From Alnus glutinosa (taxonomy: Eukaryota > Streptophyta > Magnoliopsida > Fagales > Betulaceae): a stretch of 64,000 nucleotides of DNA. The stretch spans positions 32,305,261 through 32,369,260 of the forward strand of contig NC_084889.1 in the NCBI RefSeq assembly GCF_958979055.1. The letters are read 5' to 3'. How positions within the stretch are numbered: the stretch's first letter is position 1; every line of letters begins with the position of its first letter. The notes beneath the pieces were generated by a model. The model was not told where the DNA came from. It made no database searches and saw nothing but the letters and a program-made list of their open reading frames with translations. The position numbers and the translations under genes are program-made. Shown in pieces: positions 24,267 to 36,619 of the stretch.

Positions 24267-24845
24267 GATTAAAGGCGAGAATACCCTTATTAGCGTGGAA
24301 TACCTCAAATGCCCTTGAATTTTGTTTCATTCTACCCTAATCTGCGCCGCACACTTCACTATTTTCGGATTCAAACCACACTTCACTTTGAACACTGAAA
24401 ACCCTAGAACTCAATCCTCATGCAATCTTCAAACATCAAAATCAGCCTATAACAACTACCAATCTGCTACAAGTAACTCTGTTTGTTGGAGATTTTCGGA
24501 ATTGTAAGTACTTTTTATTTAATTTGTTTGTTTTCATTGTCTCTGATCAATGACCTGTTGCTTTGTTATTGTTGATTTCTTTTTGTTGTTATTTGTTGGT
24601 AGTACCCGATAGATTTGCTACTTGGGATTTGGTTTTATTTGTTTAGGGTTTCCTCTTTGCCTTAAGTGGTCCCGCAGTGGTCGGCCCTTTGTCGGTCAGT
24701 GGTTCTTTTTTTTTTTTTTTTTGTTCGGAAGTGGCCCCCTTTGTTACTTTGTTCCCCTTTGTGTGTTAAAGTTCACCAATTTTCCCCTGAAGTGGTCCCC
24801 TTTGTTCCCCATTTGTTTGTTGTGTGTGTTTTGAAATTGTTTAAG

Positions 24846-25090
24846 GTTTTTTTTTTTCGATGAATAAAAACTTTATAAAGCACAATCTCAACATCCAACA
24901 AACACTCCAGTGAAGACTGGAAGCACTCCTGCACTACTCCTCAACGAAACACAACTAATAAAGCAACAAGCTACTACACACAACCAAAACAACAGAACAG
25001 AAAACAAACACTGCAGCAACCACAAACACCAGAATCAAATATCAAAACCAGAAAACCTCCGGGAACTTCATCTAGTACATCCGAATTATT
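24846..25090 (-). mobile_element. LINE 3'-end-like fragment inside the MULE (tentative)
   Basis: On the minus strand this reads as a T/G-rich 3' leader ending in TTTTATTCATCGAAAAAAA, the style of plant L1 3' ends with poly(A). No coding part is recognisable. Confidence 0.35.
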
Positions 25091-25330
25091 GAAATATAAC
25101 TAAAGATATTAATCATTTGACTCTACAAATTACAATTTATGTAAAATGTAAAATAATTTCATATGTAGGGTTTATATATACTTTTGAATTAATTGAATTA
25201 ATAAATACTGTTATAAAAATATGTGAAAATAGGCTCTGCCCTATCAATCTTGACAGGGCAACGATCATCATACTTTATTTATCATTTAATTTACTTTGGT
25301 ATTTCATACATTACATATTTGATTTAGCGC

Positions 25331-25369
25331 ATCTTAGGGTGCATCTTAGGGTGCATCTTAGGGTGCATC
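25331..25369 (+). repeat. Short tandem repeat GCATCTTAGGGT x3
   Basis: Three perfect 12-bp units in the MULE 5' region, in a stretch with no gene. Confidence 0.85.
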
Positions 25370-25852
25370 ACAATACTCAAGAGTCTCGTTATATTTTCAA
25401 ATTCTCTTAGAAAAAATTTATCAATAGAAAACATTCAGAAAACATAAAGTTTTAAAATCGCATTATCAAAACCATCTTCTACTTAGTGACTAAAGCATCC
25501 CTACAAGCCAACCAACAAATAAATGAATGCCGAGGAATGGCTAAAGAAAACCAAACCAAATTCAGTGTTGGTTAAAATAATTGATCATCTACAACAGCCA
25601 AAGCATAAAATTTCATGCATTGGAGAAACTACTGTAAATATAACTATCTACAACAGCCCAACCTTCTTTTTTACCAAGGTTCTTTTTCTTCAACAATTCA
25701 TGTGCCTGAAAGAGCAACAAATATGCAAATTCTTAAATGGACAATCTAGCACTCATGAACTTCAAAATCAAAACTGCATTTAAATTGAACAGGAAGACAT
25801 TACCATGTTTATCCAGTTCAAATAAGATATTAGCAAGCCTCAGCATAAACCA

Positions 25853-25960
<108 letters not shown>

Positions 25961-26415
25961 AAAGGAGCGACACTGTTCAAAATCTGAAAATTCAACAAAA
26001 ACATAATAAGCATTCTATTTGTACCAAATGCAGTAAGTTGAGGAAAACACAAGACAAAGACTCATATGCCTTGAAAAACCAAGTAAACGCAAATCCCCTC
26101 AGGCTCATCCAACACAAGCACTAGGCATAGGCATATAGGATCATACATGCAAATATTTGCCTTCACTGAAGTGTATGTGTGTGTGTTCTTGTGGCTTCAC
26201 TTGGCATTAGAGAAAGTACTATTTTCCGAATAATTTCAAGTCACTAATCAACAAAGTAGTTTGACTTCATTGTTCAGAAGTGACCGTGAAACTCTTTGTT
26301 AAAAAGTTTATGACCTATAAACTTCTAAGTTTTCGAAATAAAATTTAAAATTTAAAACTCAATTCAGTGTTTGTATGTTTTATGTGCAGTGTCAATCAAT
26401 CCTATCACTTGAACA

Positions 26416-29400
26416 ATGGCAAACAACGATGTCATTTTTAGGGTTCATTACGGGGGCCGGTTTGATCGGCGATACAAATGCACCTATGTTGGAGGGCAAA
26501 TAGGGTTGTATGAAGAGTCGTATGACCTAGATTGTTTGTCTTTTTTTGAGATCGAAAGAGTAGCTGGAAAATTTGGATACGAACCAGGTGACCTGGTGTA
26601 CTATCGAATACCCGGAAGAGAATTAGATGATGGGTTGGTTTTATTAACATCTGATGAGGATGTCTCCAGAATGGCCGATGTCTTATTAGGCCATACACTT
26701 GTATTACTGTACACGGTGTCTTTTGCAGATGCTGGTGCTGAAGTAGGGGCAAATGAGGGTGAGGGTAAGGGTGAAGATATTGTGGAAAGTGGTAATGAGG
26801 AAAGGAGGTTGAAGGTTGTAAATGATCCATACTGGCATGCATTGATAAGTGACGATGACGATGCATGGGATGGGGCTGATGAACCAGAAGCTGGTGGTTC
26901 AAAACGTGATGATGATTATAGTCCTCATTTTGATGATGAGGGTGATACTGATGAGGAGGATGGTGGTCATGGGGAGGGTAGCCATGAAAAGGCAGCTGAT
27001 GTTGGTGGTTTAAGTGGTTCGGCTACTATGTTGGATGATGAGGAAGAGGATGAGGTATCCTCTAACTTAGCTAGAAGTGATATCCTCATAACTCCCCCTA
27101 AAAGTGATGAGGAGTATGAGGCGAGTAGTTGGCCTAAGTGTGTTACTAGGGTTTCCCAGTTTCAGGATGTGGACATGGAAGACCCACATTTGGATGTTGG
27201 CATGTCATTTGAATCTGCTGCTCAATTCAGGAAAGCTGTGAGAGAATACAATTTGTTTAGGGGTAAGGATGTTGTGTTCACAAAAAATGATGGGGATCGG
27301 GTTATTGGAGTTTGTAAGAGTAGGCCCAAGGGTTGTCCTTGGAGAGTTTATGGTTCACTGGTTACGGGTGAGAGAACTTTTATGCTTAAGTCACTGAACC
27401 CTAAACACCAGTGTACACGATGTTACAAGTCTTCGATTGTAACGTCTAGATGGATTGCAGACAGAATGACCCACAAATTTAGGACACAGCCAAACTATCC
27501 AATTGCAGCTCTCTTTGATGATGTAAAAAGGAAATGGAATGTGGATGTTACTCCTAGACAACTGTACAGGGCCAGGGTTAAGGCGAAAGAACAGGTAGAA
27601 GGTAAGCACAAGGAACAGTACAAGCGGCTATGGGATTATTGTGCAACAGTAAGACAAATGAATAGAGGGAGTACACTGTTGATGAAAGTTGAAAGGCCTA
27701 CGTTAGACGTCCCACCTACTTTTCAAAGGTTGTATATGTCTTTGGCAGCATGCAAGGAGGGTTTTAAAAGGGCTTGTAGGCCCGTGATAGGTGTTGACGG
27801 CTGTTTCCTTAAGGGACATTTCGGGGGGCAATTGTTGGTTGCTGTGGGAAGAGATCCAAACGACAATATTTATCCGATTGCACTGGCTGTGGTTGAAGCT
27901 GAAACCAAGGATAGTTGGTCCTGGTTTCTAGAGACTCTAGTGGGGGACCTTGGTCCAAATGGCTGTACTGGGTGGACATTCATTTCTGACAGACAGAAGG
28001 TATATTAAAATATTGTCTTTTCATACATTTTCACTTGTGCATTTACTTTCATTGACTCAAATCTCTCTTTATTTATTTTTAATTTGTCTTCTATTGTTCT
28101 TTGCCTAGGGGTTGATACCAAGCTTCGAGGAGGTCCTACCAAGTGCACCGCATCGCATATGTATCCGACACTTATATGCAAACTTTAGGGGTGATGGGCA
28201 CAAAGGATTGGTGCTAAAAGACAAGCTGTGGAAAGCAGCTGCTGCATATAATTTTTATGGGTATCAAAGGGAAATGGAGGCGCTGAGGAAATTGAGTCCA
28301 GCTGCCCATGCTTATTTGGAGAAGATTGACCCCCGTACCTGGGCTAGGGCTTTCTTTGACACCACCCCAAAGTGCGACTTGATCATGAACAACTTATGCG
28401 AGTGCTTCAACTCGTACATCATCCATGCCCGAGACAAGCCAATCATTACCATGCTGGAGATGATTAGGAAGAAGTTGATGATGCGATACCAGAAGAAGAG
28501 GCAAGGAATAAGGGAGTATGTCGGGGAATGGTGCCCGAAGATATTGGCAAAGTTAGACCAATGTGGAAAGGATGCTGCGGAATGTACTTCAACTTATGCT
28601 GGGGATGGAATCTATGAAGTGTTGTGCAGTTATGGCACATTTGTGGTTAGCTTGACGGACCGTGTTTGTGGGTGCAGGCAGTGGGATATGACTGGCATTC
28701 CATGCCCACATGCCATCTCAGCCATTTTATATCATTCTGCCAAACCTGAACAGTACCTGCATCCGTATTACAGTGTTGAGAATTACAAAATGGCTTATGA
28801 CCCAATGATATACCCAGTGCCAAGTGAGGACCAATGGGTCAGAACCGGGCAAGATGAGGTTCACCCACCCGTTATTAGAGCTACCCCAGGCCGGCCCAAG
28901 AAGCTCCGGAGAAGGGGTCCAGATGAGCCAAGAAACCCACATTGCATGAGGAAGGGTGGTGTAAGCATGAGATGCTCGAAGTGCAGGACAGTTGGCCATA
29001 ATGCTAGGACTTGCCCTAGGAGGAAGAGGAAGTCCACTCCAAGCACTGCAACAGAGTTGAACTTAGATGATGTAAGTACATATATCTTAAATACCACTTT
29101 TTATTTTTTTATAACAAAAGACAATTGCCAACTTTGTTAATAATTTTCCTAACCTTGGTTGTTTTGTGTCGCAGATTCCTTCTCACCCAATTGCTGATGA
29201 TTCACAGCCTACGGAATCATCTACAGCTGCACAACCTGTTTCACAGCCCAAAAAGAGAGTTCCACCTACTACTGTTGATGTAGGTATCAGTAACATTTGT
29301 TATTACAAATATATATGTGTTATTTCTAATGACGATGTTACATATGTAGCCTACTTCAACGAAAAGGAGTAAGACAATGGCTCCCTCAATGCATACTCGG

Positions 29401-29777
29401 GCATCACAAAGAGCAAATTCCACAGCTGTAAGTAAATACAGCTTTCCACCCTATACTTTATATGTAAATAGACTTTGAATTACTAATAAGAGTGTGTTGC
29501 ACAGGCAAAATCTGTTGCTGCAAGGCCTATTAGGAGGTCTGGTAGGTTGATGGCAGCATTTAAGGAGCCCGATCCCAACAAAGAGATACCCACTATTGAC
29601 CTAACATGTGATGATTCACAACCAGCAGTATGCACTCGGGAACCGGCCAGGGCACTCGGAGTTGTCATTCGAGAACCAGTAAGGAAGCCAGCAAGAGTGG
29701 TGGTACCAACAGTGGAGAAGGGTATACGAAGAATGGAAGCTAAAAACAAAGGGAAAAAACCAATATGGCAGCCTTGA
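26416..29777 (+). CDS. MULE transposase (PB1-like + MULE + SWIM + CCHC), 5 exons, 1000 aa
   Basis: Exons 26416-27999, 28109-29071, 29175-29279, 29350-29427, 29505-29777. All introns are GT-AG, all junctions stay in frame, and the sum is 3003 nt. The N terminus (FRVHYGGRFDRRYKCTYVGG, residues about 8-27) fits a PB1-like domain known from plant MULE proteins. It is followed by an acidic linker (about 110-220) and the MuDR DNA-binding region (about 255-410, with the GCPWRVYGS segment). The transposase core has GVDGCF (D461) and ISDRQKG (D525), two likely catalytic Asp residues. The SWIM finger is C715, C717, C727, H729. A CCHC knuckle (CSKCRTVGHNARTC) lies near 817-830. Arg/Lys-rich tail. No stop or frameshift was found, so it may be functional. 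It cuts and re-inserts the element by binding the TIRs. Confidence 0.92.
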
Positions 29778-29779
29778 TG

Positions 29780-30380
29780 TGTTTTTATAAACTGTTGTTG
29801 GAAATATGATAGTCGACTATGTTGGTTTGTAGTTGGAAATATGATAGTCGACTATGTTGGTTTGTAGTTGGAAACTGTGTTTCGTTTGTTGTTGATAGGA
29901 ACAGTTTCTTGATGTTGTAGTGGGAAATATGGACTATGTTGGTTTGATGTTGTTGGAAACAACTTGTTTAGGTTTGAAGGAAAATATGCAGGAACAATAC
30001 TATGTTTTCTGATTTGTATGTTGGAACCTATTTGTTCAGGTTCCAAAACAGTGTAGTTGGAAACAATTTGGTTTGTTGTTGATAGGAACAATTTTTTGAT
30101 GTTGTAGTGGGAAATATGGACTATGTTGGTTTGATGTTGTTGGAAACAACTTGTTTAGGTTTGAAGGAAAATATGCAGGAACAATGCTATGTTTTCTGAT
30201 TTGAAATTATGCAAAAATACCAAAATGTTATGTTGATGATGCCAAAATGCAAAGTTGTACAGGAAACTATTTGTTCAAGTTTCGTATGTTGGAAGTATAG
30301 GTCAGTATTTTCAGGAAACTATTTGTTCAAGTTTCGTATGTTGGAAGTATAGGTCAGTATTTTAGCATATGTACAAGGAA
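29780..30380 (+). repeat. Imperfect repeats in the transposase 3' flank
   Basis: Units such as AATATGATAGTCGACTATGT occur twice at once after the stop. A longer block with TGGTTTGATGTTGTTGGAAA is duplicated near 29938 and 30127. A block with CAGGAAACTATTTGTTCAAG is duplicated near 30259 and 30314. Probably the 3' untranslated part of the transposase gene. Confidence 0.7.
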
Positions 30381-30589
30381 TAATGAATCAAATTGGGGTT
30401 GTCAAAAAGCTATTTTGATGATACCAAATTTCATGCCAGGAAATTATACACATTTTTTACATTTTCGAAAAGAGGGAGACAAACATTACAAGTACACTAC
30501 ACATTACGAAGTTTACGAATACACTAGTTACAAGGTTTCAAAGTTACAAATACACTAATCATTACAAACATATTAGTCATTACAATTTT

Positions 30590-31868
30590 TCAAGGTAGCT
30601 GTTTGTAGGACATATGTCCTTGACTGACACCATACAAGTTGCCCCAAAACACAGCTAAGAAGACAACAAAAAAAACCCAAGAAAATGCCAAAATTCGGCT
30701 ATTTGTCTTTGCAATTTTCACTTGCATGTCATATCGAATTGCTTTGATCTCTAGCTTGGCCTTCAATTCTACAACTTCCTTGTTCAGCATAGCGTGCCTG
30801 TGTTGCACACGAGTCAATGCTCGTCTAGCATGTTCACACATTTCAGAATCTTTCCATTGGAAGAATCCGCAAGACCGACCAACCTATTCAATTAGAGGTC
30901 TCATGAACAAAGTTAGTTTTTCAACGTTAAAAAAAGTTCAATGGAAGGCCAAGTATAATTAAGAGTTGATACCACTTTACTTACTAACATAATTATATTA
31001 TAGGGGTAATTAATGTGGAAACAAGCATACAATGCAATTATGATACATATAGAAATGATGTACATATTAATCTGGCTCTTTTGGAATTTAAGCATGATCA
31101 TATCTATAAATTAAAAAAATAGAAATCTAACATACATGACTAAGCTCACTGACCTCTTCTCTTTCGATTTGTTAAGATACAGTACATGCATATCACAAAA
31201 AGTGGTGCTTTCAATTTGCTTATCATTTAACCAAACCAAATACAACATAATGCTACTGAAATTATTTACAATGCCAAATAGTGGTGTCATTATTGCTAAA
31301 GTCCTCAGCAAATGACGAGAAGAAAGATATTAATGCTCTGATTTCATGAATTATCTAAGAGGTATTCATCATGCAATCATTGTCCGAACACAACTAAATA
31401 ATAACCAATACCTCATTTCAGGATAATTTAACCAAAAACCACTCGAGCAAAAGAAAGAAAAAACGACCCATTGTCTTCAGTTACCCATTGTCCGAAAACA
31501 ATAACCCCAAAACAGTTCAGGCAAAAAAAAAACACCTCATTGTCCAAAAACAGGAAACCAAGGAACAAAAAAAAAAATAAAATAAAATAAAATAAAAAAA
31601 ATCCTAAGACAATAATCTAAGATCTAACTTTCAAACCCTAAAAAAATTACCCATTATCTATAAAATATAAGAGAATAAGCAGACGAAGAAGAGGTACTAC
31701 CCATTATTTACAGATCCATTAAAAAAAAAATCTTACCTCATAGTTCACACAACCGTAGAACAAGCGGCCGAAATTTTCATCGGTAAAGGAAGTCTTCAAA
31801 GGTGCAGGTACTCCACACCGGCAGATGGGCTCTCCGGATGTTGCTTCGCTCTTCCATGAACAAGACAT
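30590..31868 (-). CDS. GRF zinc-finger, coiled-coil, single-TM protein carried by the MULE, 141 aa
   Basis: Exon 1 31868-31737, exon 2 30883-30590; GT-AG intron, in frame, TGA or equivalent stop at 30590. The protein starts MSCSWKSEATSGEPICRCG. Its GRF-type zinc finger reads CRCG, then TSFTDENFGRLFYGC, then the split-exon part RSCGFFQWKD; the metal ligands are three Cys pairs/singles in the family order, and the FFQW core is typical. Then comes a helical, charged stretch (about residues 62-110) that looks like a coiled coil, and a hydrophobic segment WVFFVVFLAVFWGNLYGV suited to one membrane span. From memory, plant proteins of this layout (At4g04775-like) are common near MULEs. Role unknown. 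It converges on the transposase and starts about 150 bases inside the right TIR, so that TIR may be its promoter. Confidence 0.8.
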
Positions 31869-32020
31869 TGAAGCTCTTCAAGGACGACTCTTTCAGCGGG
31901 CTACTGCTTTGAAGTTGAAGTGGAACACCAAAGAAAATGACGTGAAAGAAGCTTCTGTTGCTTAGTTTGAATTGTTTTGTTTTGTTTTTCTTTTTTTCTT
32001 TTCATAAGCTTTAATCTACT

Positions 32021-32231
32021 GTACCGGAGGGCATTTTCGGAATAAAAATGGGGTAGACGGCACTTGACATGCACGTGAGCAGTTGACCGTCGGACATAAC
32101 GGGTCTGACTGACGGAAGGGGGCAAACGGTGTCAAATTGGTAGTTGGATGCTCTATTTTGGTCGAAGGGGTAGTTCGTGGGGGCAAAATGACACTGGCCG
32201 GTAGTTCATGGGGGGAAAAGGTAATTACCCC
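32021..32231 (+). repeat. MULE right TIR, 211 bp
   Basis: Inverted copy of 24056-24266 with no difference seen. It ends AAAAGGTAATTACCCC and is followed directly by the TTAGATTTT duplication. Confidence 0.95.
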
Positions 32232-32472
32232 TTAGATTTTTTTTATATATATATAATTGTTTTATATTTGATTGTTTAAGAATATATATATAGACTTATA
32301 GTTTTGGTTTCATATATTAATTGTATAAAATATACAATTGTAGTTGTCTGAGATTATGGAAAACAATAATTCAATTGAGTTACAATTAAATTCTAAATGA
32401 GTTCGTATTCATTGGAAAAAAAAATTCTTGACCCCCCTCACCCAAAATCCTAGCTCTGCCACTATTACATGG

Positions 32473-33240
32473 CAATTAAGCTTGACATGTCAAAAGCTTA
32501 TGATAGGGTCGAGTGGCCCTTCCTATAAGCTATGATGAGAAGGTTGAGGTTTTCTGAACAATGGATAGGGCTTATCATGAGGTGTGTAATATCTGTCTCT
32601 TATTCGATTCTTCTTAATGGCTCTCATCTTGGCTTGATCACTCTCACTCGAGGTTTAAGGTAAGGGGATCCCCTCTCCCCTTACCTTTTCCTTTTGTGTG
32701 CTGAGGGTCTTAGTTCTCTATTGCAATTGGCTTGTTTAGAAGGGAAGATCACAAGTGTGTCAATTTCAGTAAGAGGTTTTCAGCTTAGCCACCTCTTTTT
32801 CTTTGATGATAGCCTTTTGTTTTGCCGGACAAATTTCAAGGAATGGGGAAATGCCCTTAATATTCTGCATTAGTATGAGATTGCCTTTGGACAAAAGCTT
32901 AATAGTGAAAAAAACCTTCATTTTCTATAGCAGCAATACAATAAGAGAATTTAAAGACTTCATCAACTCTTCAGTTGGTATCCAAGCTACGACCTCCTTT
33001 AAAAGATATTTGGGACTTTCCACCCTTGTGGGCCGTTCCAAGACTCACACCTTTGCTGGAATTTTGAATATGGTTCGCAAGAAATTAGACGGATGGAAAG
33101 AGAAGTTCATTTCCCAGGCTGGAAAGGAAGTGCTCTTAAAGCCAGTGGTAAAAGCTATTCCTATGTATAGCATGAGCGTTTTTAAGCTTCCGAAGATGCT
33201 ATTGAAGCAATTAAACTCCTTGATGAATCGTTTTTGGTGA
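32473..33240 (+). pseudogene. LINE reverse transcriptase, palm and thumb part
   Basis: Resumes with AIKLDMSKAYDRVEWPFL, the RT motif with the first catalytic Asp. It goes on to SVSYSILLNG, then GDPLSPYLFLLCAEGLS, then LFFFDDSLLF, where the usual Ala before the Asp pair is Phe. The end part is AGKEVLLKPVVKAIPMYSMSVFKLP. Stops (for example near 32525 and 32658) and frameshifts show it is dead. Confidence 0.85.
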
Positions 33241-33397
33241 GGAAACAATGTTGCGGCTAAAGAGGTGAAGTGGATGAATTGGTCACAAATGGGTCTTTCA
33301 AACAACAGCAAGGGGGATGGGCTTCAGAGATCTTGAAGTTTTAAACTTAGCCCTTCTTGCCAAACAAGGTTAGCGTTTAATTCAGCAACCAAACTCA

Positions 33398-34069
33398 TTG
33401 GTGGCAACAATCCTGAAAGACAAATATTTTCCAGGGGTGTCTTTTTTGCAGGCTCACTTAGGTGCAAGTCCATCATATTCTTGGAGGAGCATGCTCAAAG
33501 ATAGACCAGTCCTTGGGCAAGGTCTGATGTGGAGGATAAGGAATGGAGAGCAAGTGAGAATATGGGGCAATAAGTGGATACCTACTTCTCCTAATTACCG
33601 AGTACAATTCCCGGTCCAAGGTTTACATCATGAAGCTCGAGTAAACACTCTGATAGACCTAGGATCTGGGTGGTGGAATTTTGATCTCATTCAAGCAATT
33701 TTCTATGTAGAGGAGGCTGCTAGGATTTGTAGTTTGGTGATTAGTCCACTGAAACATGATGACAAACTGGTTTGGACAAGTTCTAAAAACGGTTGCTTTT
33801 CAGTGAGAAGTGCGTATCATCTTGAGATGAATAGAAGGGTCCAGGAAAAGGGAAAGAGTTCAAAGACTGGGGAGATCCCAGCTTTTTGGAAATCCATCGA
33901 GAAGTTGCAATACTCTCCGATTTTGAAGATTTTATGTGGAAGTTGTGCAACAATTTATTGGCCATCGAAGAAAACCTTTTCTGCAATTGTAAAAGATCCT
34001 TTTGCCCTTTCTGCCTCGTCAATATTGGAACCTCATTTCACACGTTGTGGAGCTGTCCCTCTTCGGTAG
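33398..34069 (+). pseudogene. LINE ORF2 C-terminal zf-RVT region
   Basis: Open for 223 codons: LKDKYFPGVSFLQA, then SYSWRSMLKDRPVLGQGLMWRI, then NGEQVRIWGNKWIP and later FSVRSAYHL. These are the conserved segments between RT and the C-terminal zinc-binding motif in plant L1 ORF2. An RNase H-like tail follows in broken frames to about 34640. Confidence 0.8.
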
Positions 34070-34860
34070 CAGTGTGGCAAGACTGTCGATGCCGGATACA
34101 AAAGCTCTCTATATTTGAGTGTGAAGGCATGAGCCTCATTAAGCAATTGCAGGACAGTTTAGATGGAGAGGAGTTAGTAGAAGCACTGACGGTGATGCCG
34201 TTAATCTAGTTAAGAAGAACCTCGTTCATGTTTAACGGAGAGTTTACTACCTCGACCCAGCTCCTTACAAAGGCAAAAGAGTTGGTTGAATTTTTTCATG
34301 AAGCAACACAAGGGGGGCTTTTGAGAGGGAAGTTGCGGTACCGACTCCTCCCAAGTGGACTTCGTGTCCAAGGTGTTGGGTGAAGCTGAACTAGGATGCA
34401 ACTTTAAATAAGAAGATGAGGCAGATGGATATAGTAGCTGTTGTGCGGAATGATCTAGGAGAGGTGGTAGCTGCCATGGCAAAAGTTGTTTCGTTCATAG
34501 ATGATCCAACCATTGCCAAAGCAATGGCATCATGGGGGGCAGTGAATATGTGTGTGGGTAAAGGCTTGCGTCTTATGGTGTTAGAGGGGGATTTACTGAT
34601 TGCCATCTTTACTCTACGTCAGAACACTCCTTGCTAAATGATACCAAGATGAGGATTCATAATCTTCAACCGGTTGAATAAAGCATATCAGTAGGTTTGT
34701 TAACACAGCAGCCCATACGTTGGCAAAACAAGCTATCATGCAGATGTTAGGTGATTTTTGGGTGGAGGAATGTCATTCCTACATCTAGTCTATTGTACTT
34801 GTTGAGTAAGTCTCATCTTCCTGATTATTAATATTAGTGTTTTATCTATAAAAAGAAAAA

Positions 34861-35030
34861 TTGTCTCAAAAACTTAAATTGATTAAAAAAATAGTAAATT
34901 TAATTATTTAATTAATAGTCTAACACCCTCTCATGTATAGGCTCACACTATATCTCAACAAATAAAGTCAAGCATATGAAATATTTACTGAAATTGAGCA
35001 AAAATTATAAAGCCAGGGTTTAAACATTAT
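34861..35030 (-). repeat. Right half of the TRIM-like repeat split by the LINE
   Basis: Continues the repeat left at 17892. It holds TTAATAGTCTAACACCCTCTC, matching the LTR/interior boundary of the complete TRIM at 51398-51677 in inverse orientation, and ends in AGCCAGGGTTTAAAC. Confidence 0.7.
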
Positions 35031-36358
35031 TTCACAAAGTATGGAGTGTCGGTCCATCACATAATCACTTTGTAGTACTCATAGCACCACTAGGGGAAAA
35101 AAAAAGCATTAAATGTAAGAATTATTATTAAAATATTTAAAAAGAACAATATTCTCTCATCTTCAAAGTGTTATCTCAAACTTCTTACAAGATCTCAATG
35201 GGACTGAAAACCGTTTTGCAATACCAATATTTTTATGAAATTGTTAGTACTGCATGTATCAATCAAAACTGTCACTAGTTGACCCGTTTCCTTTTGTGGT
35301 GGTCAGGGGTGAAACTAAAATTTAAGGTTTAGGGGAACCAATAAAAAAAGAAATTGGGGTGAAGGGTGCTACTGTTAGGTCTACCCCTGAAAGTGGTGTA
35401 ACCACCCTCCACCTCTTTCTGTGGACCGTGTGGTGGTGGACAATGGCGAAGCTACATGGGCCTCCAAGCTAGCATGTTTTCCCTAAAATTCCAAATTCTT
35501 GTTCTGCCTTCTAGTGGTGGAGCCACCCTTTGCCTCCCTCTACAAGGGTGGGGGATGCGGTTGGATGAATTTTCACCTCTTTTTTTTTTTTTTAATACAA
35601 GTGTTGATGACATAACATAAGTTGCTTTGGTGTCACGATGATGAGGACACATCACTTGGGTGTTGCAAATGGACAAAAATTTCATACAAACTGGTTTGTA
35701 GGAAATTTTATACAACCTTCATGTAAGATTGATATGTGTCTCTTCACATGTGAGAAACACATGTTGTTTTAATACTTTTTTAATAGCATTAATAAAAAAT
35801 GTGTTTCTCACATGTTTAAAGGACAAATGTCATTTTTATGTGGGTTATATAAAATTTTAAATGGGGATAAGTGACATTTTTTGTCAATGCGCCTTTTTTT
35901 TTTTTTGTCTAACATTGATATATTATTAATAGTGTCACGTATCGTCATTTTATTGATGCTAATGTGGCACACTAATGGAATTCGTCAATTGTTTTGACGG
36001 AATTTAACTACAGAGAGTAATTTAGTTTTATAAATGTATACTTTTAATATATTGATATTTTTTTAGTAAGAGTGACACATGTCATCATTTTATTAGTATT
36101 GACATTGACACTAACACTAACATAATTCGTCAAGTATTTTGACAGAATTTGATTACAATGACTAAAATGTTATTTTTCACCTATATGAAGACCTTGATTA
36201 TGCATTACTTTTTTTTTAGAAAAAAAAGTTTAGTTTAGTTTATATATATTTTTTATTTAGTTTTTAAAAGAATATGAGTATTATAGGAATATTTCAATAA
36301 AAGTTGCATTTTTTACACACTTTGTCACTTTGGTATTTTGATGGGTCACATTAGTACA
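35031..36358. other. Intergenic DNA with TE debris
   Basis: At 35300-35540 the style is that of a decayed hAT end (CAGGGGTGAAACTAAAAT, then TAGTGGTGGAGCCACC). At about 35660-35890 there is a degenerate foldback related to the MITE at 36368-36610. No gene seen. Confidence 0.5.
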
Positions 36359-36367
36359 TTTAAAAAT

Positions 36368-36610
36368 GGACAGAAATTTCCTACAAACCGGTTTGAAGAA
36401 AATTTTTTACAACCCACATATAAAATTGACATGTGTTCTTTAAACATATAAGAATCACATGTTTTTCTATTAATACTATTAAAATAGCATTGTTAGAAGT
36501 ACATTCTATTAAAACAACATGTGATTCTCACATGCCAAGGGACACATGTCAATTTTATATGTGGGTTGAATGAAATTTCATATAAACCAGTTTGTAGGAA
36601 ATTTTTATCC
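36368..36610. mobile_element. Foldback MITE of MULE type, 243 bp
   Basis: 9-bp TSD TTTAAAAAT at 36359-36367 and 36611-36619. Ends GGACAGAAATTTCCTACAAA and, reverse complemented, GGATAAAAATTTCCTACAAA; the inverted arms run for about 100 bases each. No coding sequence. Confidence 0.8.
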
Positions 36611-36619
36611 TTTAAAAAT

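Noticed and set aside
26438..26902. 154-codon minus-strand frame
   Set aside because: Shadow of the MULE transposase first exon; His-rich because it mirrors the acidic linker.
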